From Acidimicrobiales bacterium (lineage in GTDB: Bacteria > Actinomycetota > Acidimicrobiia > Acidimicrobiales > Palsa-688): a DNA stretch of 64,000 nt. Each line of letters begins with the position of its first letter. Position 1 is the first letter of the stretch. Positions 1-8,923 of the stretch are shown piece by piece. A program made the translations under genes and the position numbers. The notes under the pieces were generated by a model that saw nothing but the letters and a program-made list of their open reading frames with translations, was not told the origin of the DNA and ran no database searches. The stretch covers positions 62,001-126,000 of the forward strand of contig DATLUM010000106.1 of assembly GCA_035533095.1 (NCBI GenBank), written 5' to 3'.

Positions 1-6
1 GTTCGG

Positions 7-930
7 TCAGGGTAGCGGCCGCGAGCGGTGGGCACCGGTCGCCGGTTCCGCCATCCGGGATGCGCCGGCGGGAGCGAACCGGTGCCAGGCGGCGGCCGCG
101 ATCAGCCTGGCCGCCAACCCGACTGCGACCAGTGGCAGGGCTGCACGCTTCGGCCCGGCGGTCGTCCGAGCTGCGAATCGCCACATGGAACGGTGGTGCG
201 CGGCGAGCATCCTGTACGGGTGGCGGTCCGCCGACACCCCCTGCACGTGCACCACCTCGGCGCACGGCTCGTATGCGACCTCCCATCCTGCTCGCCGCGC
301 CCGCCAGCAGAGATCCACGTCCTCCATGTACATGAAATACGACGGGTCGAAACCTCCGAGAAGGTCCCACACGTCGCGCCTGATCAAGAAGCAGGCGCCG
401 GACACCCAGTCGACCCTCGCCGGAAGGTCGTGGTCGGCGTCGAGCAGCCGGTACCTGCGGGTGAACCGGTTGCGGGGCATGACCATCCCGAGCAGCCCGT
501 GCCCGATCGCGTCGACCAGGTTCGGGAAGGTTCGTACCGACGGGTAGACGGAGCCGTCGGGGTTCAGGATCCTCGGTCCGACGATCCCCAGGCGGGAATC
601 GGATTCGAGGGCGGCGACCAAACCGGCGACCGCACCGGGACACACCTCGACGTCGGGGTTGGCTATCAACAGCATGGGCTCGCTCTCGGCGGCGGGCGTC
701 CCGGCTCCGAGGTTCGCTGCCCGGCCGTAACCCAGGTTCGCGCCGGTCTGCACCCAATGCGCGGAGCTGCGAGCAACCACGTCGCGTGAGCCGTCGGTGG
801 AACCGTTGTCCACGACGACCGCCGTCTTTATCCCCTCGATCTCCAGCGTCGACAAGCAACGCTCGAGGTGGTCTGCAGCGTTGTAGTTGACGACAACCGC
901 CGCCACGCTTGCCCCGAGCCGGCCGCTCAC
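7..930 (-). CDS. Family 2 glycosyltransferase (rhamnosyltransferase-like)
   Basis: This encodes a 307-residue GT-A fold glycosyltransferase that probably adds a sugar, perhaps rhamnose, to a cell-surface glycan at the inner face of the membrane. Seen: the N-terminal strand AVVVNYN (11-17), the nucleotide-binding DNGSTDGS (41-48), the metal/diphosphate site NPDVEV (91-96) and the acidic EDVDLCWR box (203-210). All are typical of WbbL-like GT2 enzymes. The reading frame is open upstream to 1002, but the GTG at 930 makes a GTGA overlap with the stop of the preceding epimerase gene, so I chose that start. It is the last gene of a nucleotide-sugar run whose products include UDP-xylose and dTDP-rhamnose. 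Donor and acceptor cannot be read from the sequence. Confidence 0.85.
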   Translation of the reverse strand: MSGRLGASVAAVVVNYNAADHLERCLSTLEIEGIKTAVVVDNGSTDGSRDVVARSSAHWVQTGANLGYGRAANLGAGTPAAESEPMLLIANPDVEVCPGAVAGLVAALESDSRLGIVGPRILNPDGSVYPSVRTFPNLVDAIGHGLLGMVMPRNRFTRRYRLLDADHDLPARVDWVSGACFLIRRDVWDLLGGFDPSYFMYMEDVDLCWRARRAGWEVAYEPCAEVVHVQGVSADRHPYRMLAAHHRSMWRFAARTTAGPKRAALPLVAVGLAARLIAAAAWHRFAPAGASRMAEPATGAHRSRPLP

Positions 931-1865
931 CTCGCCGCAGTCGCTCTGAACCACTCGACGGTTCGCGCCAAACCGTCGCGCAGCGGCGTCACCGGCTCCC
1001 ATCCGAGCTTCGTGCGCGCGATCGTCAGGTCGGGCCGGCGCTGCGTGGGGTCGTCCGCCGGCAGCGGAAGATGCGCCATCTCGGACTTCGAGCCCGCCAG
1101 CTCGATGATCAGCGAGGCGATCTCGGCGATCGTCCGTTCGTCGTCGTTGCCGATGTTCACCGGCGTGGACACGTCCGATTCCAGTAGCGCGAGCAGGCCG
1201 GTCACTTCATCCTCGACGAAGCACAGGCTGCGTGTCTGGGTCCCGTCCCCGTACACCGTGAGCGGTTCGCCTCGGAGCGCCTGCGTGGCGAAGTTGGACA
1301 CCACCCGCCCGTCGTCGTGACGCATGCCCGGGCCGTACGTGTTGAAGATCCGCGCAATCCGCACCTCGACGCCGTGGCGCCGCTGGTACGCCATCGTCAG
1401 CGCCTCGCCGAACCGCTTTGCCTCGTCGTAGACGGACCGCAGCCCGACCGGGTTGACGTTGCCCCAGTAGCTCTCGGGTTGGGGATGCACCTGCGGGTCG
1501 CCGTACACCTCGCTCGTCGACGCCTGTAGGAATCGAGCACCGGTGCGGACACACAGCTCGAGAAGGTTCACCACGCCCCGGCTCCCGGTCTCCAGGATCT
1601 CGAGCGACAGGGGCACGAAATCGGCAGGTGACGCCGGGCAGGCCAGGTTGACGACCGCGTCGAGCGGGCCGGCGTCGAACTCCGCCAGCGAGGCGATGTC
1701 GGCCTCGACGAACGTGTACCCGGGTTCGTCTTGGAAGTCCTTGACGTTGCCGACGGTCCCGGTCACGAGGTTGTCGACGCAGATCACCTCGTCGCCGCGA
1801 TCGAGGAGTCGGCTGCACATGCAGCGGCCGATGAAGCCGGCGCCGCCGGCCACGAGTATGCGCAC
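927..1865 (-). CDS. uxs: UDP-glucuronate decarboxylase (UDP-xylose synthase)
   Basis: This NAD-dependent extended-SDR enzyme converts UDP-glucuronate to UDP-xylose. Seen: 312 residues, Rossmann motif GGAGFIG (7-13), catalytic Tyr146 and Lys150 in YDEAK, and the stretch TSEVYGDPQVHPQPESYWG, which matches the UXS subgroup closely and separates it from GalE and RmlB. The start is the GTG at 1865, directly abutting the stop of UDP-glucose dehydrogenase. Those two genes in order give UDP-glucose to UDP-glucuronate to UDP-xylose. The assignment to UXS rather than another UDP-glucuronate epimerase rests on motif memory. Confidence 0.88.
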   Translation of the reverse strand: MRILVAGGAGFIGRCMCSRLLDRGDEVICVDNLVTGTVGNVKDFQDEPGYTFVEADIASLAEFDAGPLDAVVNLACPASPADFVPLSLEILETGSRGVVNLLELCVRTGARFLQASTSEVYGDPQVHPQPESYWGNVNPVGLRSVYDEAKRFGEALTMAYQRRHGVEVRIARIFNTYGPGMRHDDGRVVSNFATQALRGEPLTVYGDGTQTRSLCFVEDEVTGLLALLESDVSTPVNIGNDDERTIAEIASLIIELAGSKSEMAHLPLPADDPTQRRPDLTIARTKLGWEPVTPLRDGLARTVEWFRATAAR

Positions 1866-3179
1866 CTACGACCTGCCCATACCGGCGTACTCGCATCCGG
1901 CCGAGCGGGCCGACGCCGGATCCAGCATATTTCGGGTGTCGACGATCGAAGGGTGCTCCATCGTCGCCGCGACCTTCTTGAGGTCGAGGCTGCAGAACTC
2001 GGGCCACTCCGTCAGCACCACCAGAGCGTGCGCCCCTTCCACCGCCGTGTACGGGTCGTCACACACCTCGAGTTCCAGACCCGCGAGGCAGGAATGGTCG
2101 GGGGTCGGGAGCGTCGGGTCGAAGGCCTTCACCTTCGCTCCCCGGGAAACCAACTGTCGCAGAACCGCAATGGCCGGTGACTCCCTGAGATCGTCCGTCG
2201 CAGCCTTGAAAGTCAGGCCCCACGCGGCGACCGTCGCGCCTTCGAGCGGGCGGCCGGCGGCGGCGGCAACCTGGTCGGTGACGTGCTCGAACTGACGCTC
2301 GTTCGCGGCGATCACCTCCCGTAAGAGGGAGAAGTCGTAACCGTGCTCGTCGGCAATGCGCAGCAGCGCGCTGGTGTCCTTGGGGAAGCAGGAGCCTCCC
2401 CACCCTGGGCCCGGCGCGAGGTGATCGGCGCCGATACGCCTGTCGTAGCTCATGCCGCGGATCACGTCCATGGAATCGGCGCCCACGACCTGGCACAGGT
2501 TGGCTATCGCGTTGACAAACGACACCTTGGCAGCGAGGAACGCGTTACACGCGTACTTGATCGTCTCCGACGAGGCCGGGTCGGTTATGAGGATCGGAGC
2601 GCCCAGCGGCTCGTACAGGGCTGCCAGCTTCTCGCCTGCCGCCCGGTCGTCTGCGCCGATCACGACCCTGTCGGGATGAAGCCAGTCGGAGACCGCCTTG
2701 CCCTCGCGCAGGAACTCCGGGTTCGACACGACGGAGGTGTCGGGCCGGTTGAGGGCCGTGACGACGAGGGCCGCCGATCCCACCGGCACCGTCGACTTGG
2801 TCACCACGACAGCGCCCGGTGTCAGGTGCGGCGCGATCTGGGACGCGGCCTGCTGCACGTAACTCAGGTCTGCCGCGCCGTCCGCTCCTTGGGGCGTCGG
2901 GACGCACAAGAAGACGAAGCCGGCGCCGGCAGCGGCAGCGGAGGGGTCGGACGAGAAGGTCAGCCTGCCCGACGAGATGCCCTCTTCGAGCAGCTTCGGC
3001 AGGCCCTCTTCGAGGATCGTCGGTTCGCCGCGGTTCAGCGTCTCCACCTTGGCCTCGTCGACGTCGACGGCGACGACCGAGTTGCCAAGATGGGCCAGGC
3101 ACACGGCCGTCGTGAGGCCGACGTAGCCGGCGCCGATTACGGCTATCGTCGCCGGCTGGTTCCCTGCGTTGTTTGTCAT
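1866..3179 (-). CDS. ugd: UDP-glucose 6-dehydrogenase
   Basis: This enzyme oxidises UDP-glucose to UDP-glucuronate with two NAD+, in the cytoplasm. Seen: 437 residues, N-terminal NAD-binding motif GAGYVGL (17-22 region), substrate-domain signature GPGWGGSCFPKD with the catalytic Cys264, and a C-terminal UDP-binding domain. The length is normal for the bacterial family. The ATG start gives MTNNAGNQPATIAVIGAGYV. Its stop is followed at once by the GTG of the UDP-xylose synthase, so the two are almost certainly cotranscribed and sequential in the pathway. About 40 bases separate it from rfbD upstream. Confidence 0.94.
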   Translation of the reverse strand: MTNNAGNQPATIAVIGAGYVGLTTAVCLAHLGNSVVAVDVDEAKVETLNRGEPTILEEGLPKLLEEGISSGRLTFSSDPSAAAAGAGFVFLCVPTPQGADGAADLSYVQQAASQIAPHLTPGAVVVTKSTVPVGSAALVVTALNRPDTSVVSNPEFLREGKAVSDWLHPDRVVIGADDRAAGEKLAALYEPLGAPILITDPASSETIKYACNAFLAAKVSFVNAIANLCQVVGADSMDVIRGMSYDRRIGADHLAPGPGWGGSCFPKDTSALLRIADEHGYDFSLLREVIAANERQFEHVTDQVAAAAGRPLEGATVAAWGLTFKAATDDLRESPAIAVLRQLVSRGAKVKAFDPTLPTPDHSCLAGLELEVCDDPYTAVEGAHALVVLTEWPEFCSLDLKKVAATMEHPSIVDTRNMLDPASARSAGCEYAGMGRS

Positions 3180-3218
3180 GGATTGATCCGAATGAACCTT
3201 TGTTGGGGGTGGCCTTTG

Positions 3219-4079
3219 TCAGGGTGCGAGGAGCGCCTTTACGGTGCGCTCCAGAGGTTCGTGGTAGTCCGGAAGGAGGGGAATGCCCCCAAGACGCAGG
3301 GCGGAGTTGTCGAGTACCGAGTTGGCGGGCCTGGGTGCGGGTCGCGGCGGATGCAGATCTTTCGTCCTGATCGGTTCGACCCTGGATGAGTCGAGTCCTG
3401 CCGCTTCGAGGACCGCCTGCGCGAAGCCGAACCAACTGGTCGGGCCCTGGTTGGTGACGTGGAAGAGCCCTCCGCGCCGGCTGAGCCCGAGCCGGAGAAG
3501 CACGCCTGCGAGGTCTTCGGTGAACGTCGGGCAGCCCCGCTGGTCGTCGACGAACTTCATGGCACCGTCACCGGAAGCGAGGCGGAGGATGGTCTTGACC
3601 ATGTTGGCGCCGTTGACGCCGCACACCCAGGACGTGCGGACGATGGTCGCTCCCGGGAGGCACGCCCGGATCTCCTCTTCGCCGCCGAGCTTCGATCGGC
3701 CGTAGACGCCGAGAGGGTTCGGTCGGTCCCACTCGTGATACGGATCGGACGAGGTGCCGTCGAACACGTAGTCGGTGGACACCGCCACGAGGTGCGAACC
3801 CGCCTGCCCAGCTGCCTCCGCGACATACCGGCACCCGAGCGCGTTGATCTTCCAGGCCCGGTCGGGATCGGATTCGCACGCGTCCACCGCTGTCCATGCC
3901 GCGGCATGGATCACCATGGCAGGTTTGATCGACGTGATCGCCGACATCACCTCGTCGCGATCACCCACGTCCAGCTGTTCGTGGCCCGCAGCGATGACCT
4001 CGTGGTGGCGCTCGCGGCTCGTCAAGCGCACCACATCGGTGCCGAGCTGTCCATGCGCACCGGTGACGAGTATCCGCAA
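3219..4079 (-). CDS. rfbD: dTDP-4-dehydrorhamnose reductase
   Basis: This enzyme performs the last step of dTDP-L-rhamnose synthesis, reducing dTDP-4-keto-L-rhamnose with NAD(P)H. Seen: an N-terminal Rossmann motif VTGAHGQLGTD, then a YGRSKLGGE box with the catalytic Tyr/Lys pair, and 286 residues, usual for RmlD. The frame runs open to 4193 inside rfbB, but a TTG at 4079 puts the Rossmann strand at residue 2 and lies 4 bases past the rfbB stop, so I use that start. It belongs to the rfbA-rfbB-rfbD run. The epimerase rfbC, needed between RmlB and RmlD, is not in the window. Confidence 0.9.
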   Translation of the reverse strand: MRILVTGAHGQLGTDVVRLTSRERHHEVIAAGHEQLDVGDRDEVMSAITSIKPAMVIHAAAWTAVDACESDPDRAWKINALGCRYVAEAAGQAGSHLVAVSTDYVFDGTSSDPYHEWDRPNPLGVYGRSKLGGEEEIRACLPGATIVRTSWVCGVNGANMVKTILRLASGDGAMKFVDDQRGCPTFTEDLAGVLLRLGLSRRGGLFHVTNQGPTSWFGFAQAVLEAAGLDSSRVEPIRTKDLHPPRPAPRPANSVLDNSALRLGGIPLLPDYHEPLERTVKALLAP

Positions 4080-4083
4080 CTGC

Positions 4084-5049
4084 CTAGCCTCGTGCCTTGA
4101 GCGGTTCCCACCACCACCGGTTGTCGCGGTACCACCCGAACGTGTGCTCCAGCGCGTCGTCGAACTTGCGCGACGGCTCCCATCCGAGGGCACGGACCTT
4201 CGACGAATCGATGGCGTAACGGCGGTCGTGGCCGAGGCGGTCCTCGACGTACTGGATCGAGTCGTCGCCGGCGCCGGCGAGCGCGAGAAGGCGTTCGGTC
4301 AGCTCCCGGTTGGCCAGCTCGTTTCCACCGCCGATGTTGTAGATCTCGCCGAGCTTCCCCTCGCGCAGGACCAGGTCGATGGCGGAGCAGTTGTCCTCGA
4401 CGTAGAGCCAGTCCCGCTTGTTGAGGCCGTCGCCGTACAGAGGCACCCGCTTGCGGTCCAGCAGGTTGGTCACGAACAGGGGAATGACCTTCTCGGGGTA
4501 CTGCCAGGGGCCGAAGTTGTTGGACGAGCGGGTGACCACGACGGGCAGCCCATAGGTCGAGTAGTACGACCGCGCGATGAGGTCAGAACCGGCCTTGGAA
4601 GCGCTGTACGGAGACCTCGGGTCGAGAGGGTCCGACTCCGTGCTCTCGCCGCTGTCCACAGAGCCATAGACCTCGTCGGTGGAGACGTGCACGACCCGTT
4701 CGATTTCGAGGGTGCGGCACGCGTGCATGACTGCGTTGGTACCCACGCAGTTCGTCACCACGAAGTCCTCTGGTCCGGCGATCGAGCGGTCCACGTGGCT
4801 CTCCGCAGCGAAGTGCAGGACCGCGTCATGGCCCCTCGCCGAGTCGGTGAAGGACCTGAGGTCGCAGATGTTGGCGTGGACGAACCGGAATCGCGAGGGG
4901 TACGCCGACTCCACGTCCTCCAGGGTCGAGCGGTTGCCTGCGTAGGTAAGAGCGTCGTAGACGGTCACCTCGTCGTCGGTGTGCTCCAGAACCCACCGGA
5001 CGTAGTTGGAGCCGATGAAACCGGCGCCGCCCGTGACCAGAAGCTTCAT
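4084..5049 (-). CDS. rfbB: dTDP-glucose 4,6-dehydratase
   Basis: This enzyme converts dTDP-glucose to dTDP-4-keto-6-deoxyglucose, the second step of rhamnose synthesis. Seen: 321 residues, GGAGFIGSN at the N-terminus, catalytic Asp125-Glu126 in HVSTDEVYG, Tyr148 and Lys152 in YSASK, and RSSNNFGPWQYPEK, diagnostic of RmlB. It lies between rfbA (72-base gap upstream) and rfbD (4 bases downstream, TTG start). It therefore looks translationally linked to the reductase. Confidence 0.95.
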   Translation of the reverse strand: MKLLVTGGAGFIGSNYVRWVLEHTDDEVTVYDALTYAGNRSTLEDVESAYPSRFRFVHANICDLRSFTDSARGHDAVLHFAAESHVDRSIAGPEDFVVTNCVGTNAVMHACRTLEIERVVHVSTDEVYGSVDSGESTESDPLDPRSPYSASKAGSDLIARSYYSTYGLPVVVTRSSNNFGPWQYPEKVIPLFVTNLLDRKRVPLYGDGLNKRDWLYVEDNCSAIDLVLREGKLGEIYNIGGGNELANRELTERLLALAGAGDDSIQYVEDRLGHDRRYAIDSSKVRALGWEPSRKFDDALEHTFGWYRDNRWWWEPLKARG

Positions 5050-5121
5050 CTTACGAGGATAACAGGGGGCTTCGAAGCGACCCCTGGCAGTCGGCTCTTG
5101 TGGCTGCGGCGTTGCGGGTCT

Positions 5122-6228
5122 TCAACCGAGGTCGATGCTGCCGTGGTCACCGACCATGAGACGGGTCGCCCTCGGCCGCCGGTCGCTGCGGGTGACCTCC
5201 ACCTGTTGGCCCAGCAACGAATCCTCCAGGCGCCCGGCCCGGATGACCCTGCAGTTCTCGAGCACCACCGAATGCTCGATCTCGCTGCCTTCGATCTCGC
5301 AATCCCGGCCGATGGCTGTGAAGGGGCCGATGAAGCTGTCGACGATCGTCGTGCCGGCGGCTATGGCGACCGGGCCCCGGACACGGCTCCGAACGATCCG
5401 GGCACCCGCCTCGACCACCACCCTGCCGTCGATCTCGGAGTCGTCGTCCACGTCACCCTCCACCCTCCGCTCGACGGTCTCGAGCATGAGGCGGTTGGCT
5501 TCGAGCAGCGGAGTGAGCTTGCCGGTGTCGATCCACCACCCTTCGAGGATCTGGGTCCGCACCCTGTAGCCGCTGTCGACCAACCACTGGATTGCGTCGG
5601 TGATCTCCAGCTCTCCACGCGCTGACGGCTTGATCGACGCGACCGCCTCGTGCACCCGTCGGTCGAACAGGTAGACACCGACGAGTGCGAGATTCGAGGG
5701 CGGATGCTCCGGCTTCTCGAGGAGCCTGACCACGGTGCCGTCGGGGTTCAGCTCCGCGACCCCGAAGCGGTGCGGGTCGGGGACCTCTTTCAGCAGGATC
5801 TGCGCGCATGGTGCGTCTCCGGCGTCGTCGAGCGTCGGTGCCATGAAGCGCCGGCGGTCCTCTTCGAAGCGCTCCACGAACTCGCGGAGGCTCTGCTTCA
5901 AGAGGTTGTCCCCCAGGTACATGACGAAGTCGTCGTCGCCGAGGAAGTCTCGGGCGATGAGCACCGCATGGGCGAGCCCCAGCGGCGCTTCCTGGGGTAT
6001 GTAGGTCACCGAGATCCCCCACGCGGAGCCGTTTCCTACCGCGCCCTTGACCTCATCAGCGGTGTCGCCGACCACGATGCCGACCTCTTTGATTCCCGCC
6101 TCGGCGATCTCCTCCAAGCCGTAGAAGAGGATCGGCTTGTTCGCCACAGGCACCAGCTGCTTGGCCCTCGTGTGGGTGATGGGCCGCAGGCGCGTCCCCG
6201 CACCGCCGGCCAGGATCAACGCCCTCAC
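5122..6228 (-). CDS. rfbA: Glucose-1-phosphate thymidylyltransferase, long form
   Basis: This enzyme makes dTDP-glucose from dTTP and glucose-1-phosphate, the first committed step to dTDP-rhamnose. Seen: N-terminal nucleotidyltransferase signature GGAGTRLRPIT with the catalytic Lys in AKQLVPV, followed after about residue 240 by hexapeptide-like repeats (a left-handed beta-helix). That makes the protein 368 residues, against about 290 for the E. coli type. It is thus the long RmlA subfamily, which in some relatives carries acyltransferase or regulatory function. The frame is open to 6279, but the GTG at 6228 starts the protein directly before RALILAGG and fits the family. It is probably the first gene of the minus-strand sugar operon. 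Confidence 0.9.
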   Translation of the reverse strand: MRALILAGGAGTRLRPITHTRAKQLVPVANKPILFYGLEEIAEAGIKEVGIVVGDTADEVKGAVGNGSAWGISVTYIPQEAPLGLAHAVLIARDFLGDDDFVMYLGDNLLKQSLREFVERFEEDRRRFMAPTLDDAGDAPCAQILLKEVPDPHRFGVAELNPDGTVVRLLEKPEHPPSNLALVGVYLFDRRVHEAVASIKPSARGELEITDAIQWLVDSGYRVRTQILEGWWIDTGKLTPLLEANRLMLETVERRVEGDVDDDSEIDGRVVVEAGARIVRSRVRGPVAIAAGTTIVDSFIGPFTAIGRDCEIEGSEIEHSVVLENCRVIRAGRLEDSLLGQQVEVTRSDRRPRATRLMVGDHGSIDLG

Positions 6229-6354
6229 CCGTGCTCCTGAAGTCGCCCGCGGACGGGATCTGCTTCTGAAGCTCCGCATGGCCGTCCGGGCACGAGGACC
6301 CCTCCCCTGGGAGAGATCACATCCGCTGGCGGCTTGTGGAGCACCGCGACGACG

Positions 6355-7122
6355 TTACCAAGCGTGCTGCGGACCGCCACCGGGGCGCACGTGCACGACG
6401 TCGCCGGCGGAAACCGCTACCGGCTCAGAAGCCTCTCCCGCGTCAGGACGTACGACCAGCCTGCCGTCGTCGTCGATCGCCTCGGCGAAGCCGGTGATCG
6501 CCTGCCCGTGCTGCTCGACCAGCACATGCCTGCCCACCGTGGCGCACTCGGTCCGGTACCGCTCGGCAACGTCGTCCCAGTGATCCAGCAGAGCGTCGAG
6601 GTGGCGCAACCAGGATGGCAGCAGCACCCCACGGCTCACCCTGCGTCCCGCCGCCTCGTCCAGGTACGCGGCGCCCGGGGGGCACGAGTGCACGTTGAGC
6701 CCCATGCCGGCAACGAGGGCCCCCGCGGTGGATTCGGCCAGCACCCCGGCGAGCTTGCGCCCCTGCCAGAGGAGGTCGTTGGGCCACTTCAGATCTGCCG
6801 CCACCCCTGCGACGTCCGCGCACGCGTCCTTCGCCGCCAGCCCTGCAGCGGCGGTGACCAGGTGCCATCGCTGCATCGGAAGCCCATCGGGTCTGAGGAG
6901 CAGCGATACCAGCAGGCCCGCACCGGGCTCAGCCTCCCAGGTGCGGTCGAGGCGTCCACGCCCCGCCGTTTGGAGGTCGGTCGCTATGACGATCCCCTCG
7001 TCGCCGCCCGCCTGGGCGAGCTCGGCGACGACGCGGTTGGTCGAGTCGGTCACCTCCAGCAGACGGATATCCCAGAAGCGCGTGGAGGCCGCCAGGTCTT
7101 CGCGGACTCGCTCCTCGATCAT
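6355..7122 (-). CDS. birA: Biotin--[acetyl-CoA-carboxylase] ligase
   Basis: This ligase attaches biotin, via biotinyl-AMP, to the lysine of biotin carboxyl carrier domains. Seen: the biotin/ATP loop GRGRLDRTW, the lysine-bearing KWPNDLLW motif and a small C-terminal SH3-like domain, in 255 residues. There is no N-terminal helix-turn-helix, so this is the monofunctional (group I) type and not a repressor. The ATG at 7122 (MIEERVRED) is preferred over an open frame to 7227, because the divergent carboxylase gene starts at 7145. Only 22 bases separate the two start codons, so ligase and substrate genes share a very compact divergent control region. Confidence 0.92.
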   Translation of the reverse strand: MIEERVREDLAASTRFWDIRLLEVTDSTNRVVAELAQAGGDEGIVIATDLQTAGRGRLDRTWEAEPGAGLLVSLLLRPDGLPMQRWHLVTAAAGLAAKDACADVAGVAADLKWPNDLLWQGRKLAGVLAESTAGALVAGMGLNVHSCPPGAAYLDEAAGRRVSRGVLLPSWLRHLDALLDHWDDVAERYRTECATVGRHVLVEQHGQAITGFAEAIDDDGRLVVRPDAGEASEPVAVSAGDVVHVRPGGGPQHAW

Positions 7123-7144
7123 CACGCTGCCAGAATGCCTCTTC

Positions 7145-8923
7145 GTGCTGAGCAAGGTCTTGATAGCCAACCGGGGCGAGATCGCTGTCCGGGTAATCCG
7201 CACCTGCCAGGAGCTCGGGATAGCCACGGTCGCGGTGTATTCGGACCTCGACCGCGAAGCACTGCACGTCCGGCTCGCCGACGAGGCATACGCCCTGGGC
7301 GGCCAGACTGCCGCCGAGAGCTACCTGGACACGCAGAAGATCCTCGATGTGATCAGCCGCTCGGGTGCCGACGGTGTGCACCCGGGCTACGGGTTCTTCT
7401 CCGAGAACGCGGACTTCGCCAGGGCGATCACCGACGCAGGGGTCGCCTGGATCGGACCGCCGCCCGAGGCGATCGAGGTGATGGGCGACAAGATCAGCTC
7501 CCGTCTCGCGGCGGAGCGAGCGAAGGTGGCCGGGGTGCCCGGAACGACCGAGGTCCTCACATCTCCTGACGAGGTCGTCGCGTTCGGCGAGGCACACGGG
7601 TGGCCTGTGGCGATCAAGGCCGCGTACGGCGGTGGTGGTCGCGGGATGCGCGTCGTGCGCGAGGCCCAGGAGGCCGCCGGCGCGCTCGAATCCGCGCAAC
7701 GAGAGGCGGAGAAGGCCTTCGGCCGGCCGGAGAGCTATCTCGAGCGGTACCTGACCTGGCCCCGGCACGTCGAAGTGCAGGTCTTCGCCGACACCCACGG
7801 GAACGCCGTGTACCTCGGCACCCGTGACTGCTCGGCCCAGCGCCGGCACCAGAAGCTGATCGAAGAGGCCCCTGCGCCCGGGATCCCCGAGTCCACGCTG
7901 GCTGCGATGGGCGAGGCCGCGGTAAAGGTGGCCAAGGCATGCGGTTACGTCAACGCCGGAACCGTCGAGTTCATCTACGAGGACGGAGACTTCTATTTCC
8001 TCGAGATGAACACACGGCTGCAGGTGGAGCATCCCGCGACCGAAGCCGTCGTGAGCATGGACCTCGTGGCGCTCCAGCTGCGAATCGCCGCCGGTGAACC
8101 ACTCGGATTCACGCAGGACGACGTCAGGATCCATGGTCACGCGATCGAGGTGCGGATCAACGCCGAGGATCCCGCCGGCGGCAGGTTCCTCCCCTCGCCC
8201 GGGACGATCACCAAGTTCCGGCGACCCGACGGGTTCGGCGTGCGTACCGACGCCGGTTACGAAGAGGGCGACACGGTGAGCCAGTTCTACGACAACCTCA
8301 TCGCGAAGGTGATCGCCTGGGGAACCGACCGCGAAGACGCCCGCCGCCGGATCCTCCGCGCCCTGCGCGAGATGGAAGTCGAGGGCCCGGCGACGACGAT
8401 CCCGGCCGATATCGCGATCCTGGAGCACGAGGACTTCGTCAACATCGAGCACTCCACCAACTGGGTGGAGCAGAAGCTGGACCTGAGCGGGATTGCCGCC
8501 AGGCCGGCGGCAGCCCCGGCTGCGGGTGAGGGGCCGGAGGCGAAGGTCCAGCGCGACGTGGACGTGGAGATCGACGGCCGGCGTTACCAGGTGAAGGTCT
8601 GGGTGCCGAATGCCGCGCCAGTCGTCGCTGCCGGCGCCTCTGTCACCGGCTCGCGGCCCGCACGGCCCCGGCCCGGCAGCGCGCACGGATCGGGCCAAGG
8701 CGTGGGCGGCACCGGTGAGGTCGCCGTGCCCATGCAAGGGACCATCGTCAAGGTGCTGGTGGCGGTGGGCGATAGCGTCGAGGTGGGCCAAGCGGTGACC
8801 GTGCTGGAGGCCATGAAGATGGAGAACAACATCACCGCCGAAGCGTCCGGCACCGTGAAGGAGATCCGGGTCAAGCCCGGCGACGCGGTCGGAGCCGGAG
8901 ACGTGGTAGTCGTAGTCGGGTGA
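7145..8923 (+). CDS. Acyl-CoA carboxylase alpha subunit (biotin carboxylase + BCCP)
   Basis: This protein carboxylates its own biotin with ATP and bicarbonate, for transfer to acetyl- or propionyl-CoA by a separate beta subunit. Seen: an N-terminal biotin carboxylase domain (VLIANRGEIAVRV, then ATP-grasp loop YGGGGRGMR and the MNTRLQVEHPATE box), a linker of about 60 residues rich in Ala/Pro/Gly, and a C-terminal biotinyl domain. The biotin site is Lys558 in EAMKMENN. Length is 592 residues from the GTG at 7145, usual for actinobacterial AccA/PccA. No carboxyltransferase gene is nearby. Its stop overlaps the hutH start by GTGA. Acyl-CoA specificity cannot be told from this subunit. Confidence 0.93.
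   Translation: MLSKVLIANRGEIAVRVIRTCQELGIATVAVYSDLDREALHVRLADEAYALGGQTAAESYLDTQKILDVISRSGADGVHPGYGFFSENADFARAITDAGVAWIGPPPEAIEVMGDKISSRLAAERAKVAGVPGTTEVLTSPDEVVAFGEAHGWPVAIKAAYGGGGRGMRVVREAQEAAGALESAQREAEKAFGRPESYLERYLTWPRHVEVQVFADTHGNAVYLGTRDCSAQRRHQKLIEEAPAPGIPESTLAAMGEAAVKVAKACGYVNAGTVEFIYEDGDFYFLEMNTRLQVEHPATEAVVSMDLVALQLRIAAGEPLGFTQDDVRIHGHAIEVRINAEDPAGGRFLPSPGTITKFRRPDGFGVRTDAGYEEGDTVSQFYDNLIAKVIAWGTDREDARRRILRALREMEVEGPATTIPADIAILEHEDFVNIEHSTNWVEQKLDLSGIAARPAAAPAAGEGPEAKVQRDVDVEIDGRRYQVKVWVPNAAPVVAAGASVTGSRPARPRPGSAHGSGQGVGGTGEVAVPMQGTIVKVLVAVGDSVEVGQAVTVLEAMKMENNITAEASGTVKEIRVKPGDAVGAGDVVVVVG

Noticed and set aside
3775-5625. 616-codon plus-strand open frame across rfbD, rfbB and rfbA
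   Set aside because: It is antisense to three clear genes and encodes Val/Asp/Arg-rich sequence without motifs.
6929-8791. 620-codon open frame antisense to the biotin carboxylase gene
   Set aside because: High-GC codon bias creates long antisense frames; the translation has no recognisable domain and the sense frame is an unmistakable enzyme.
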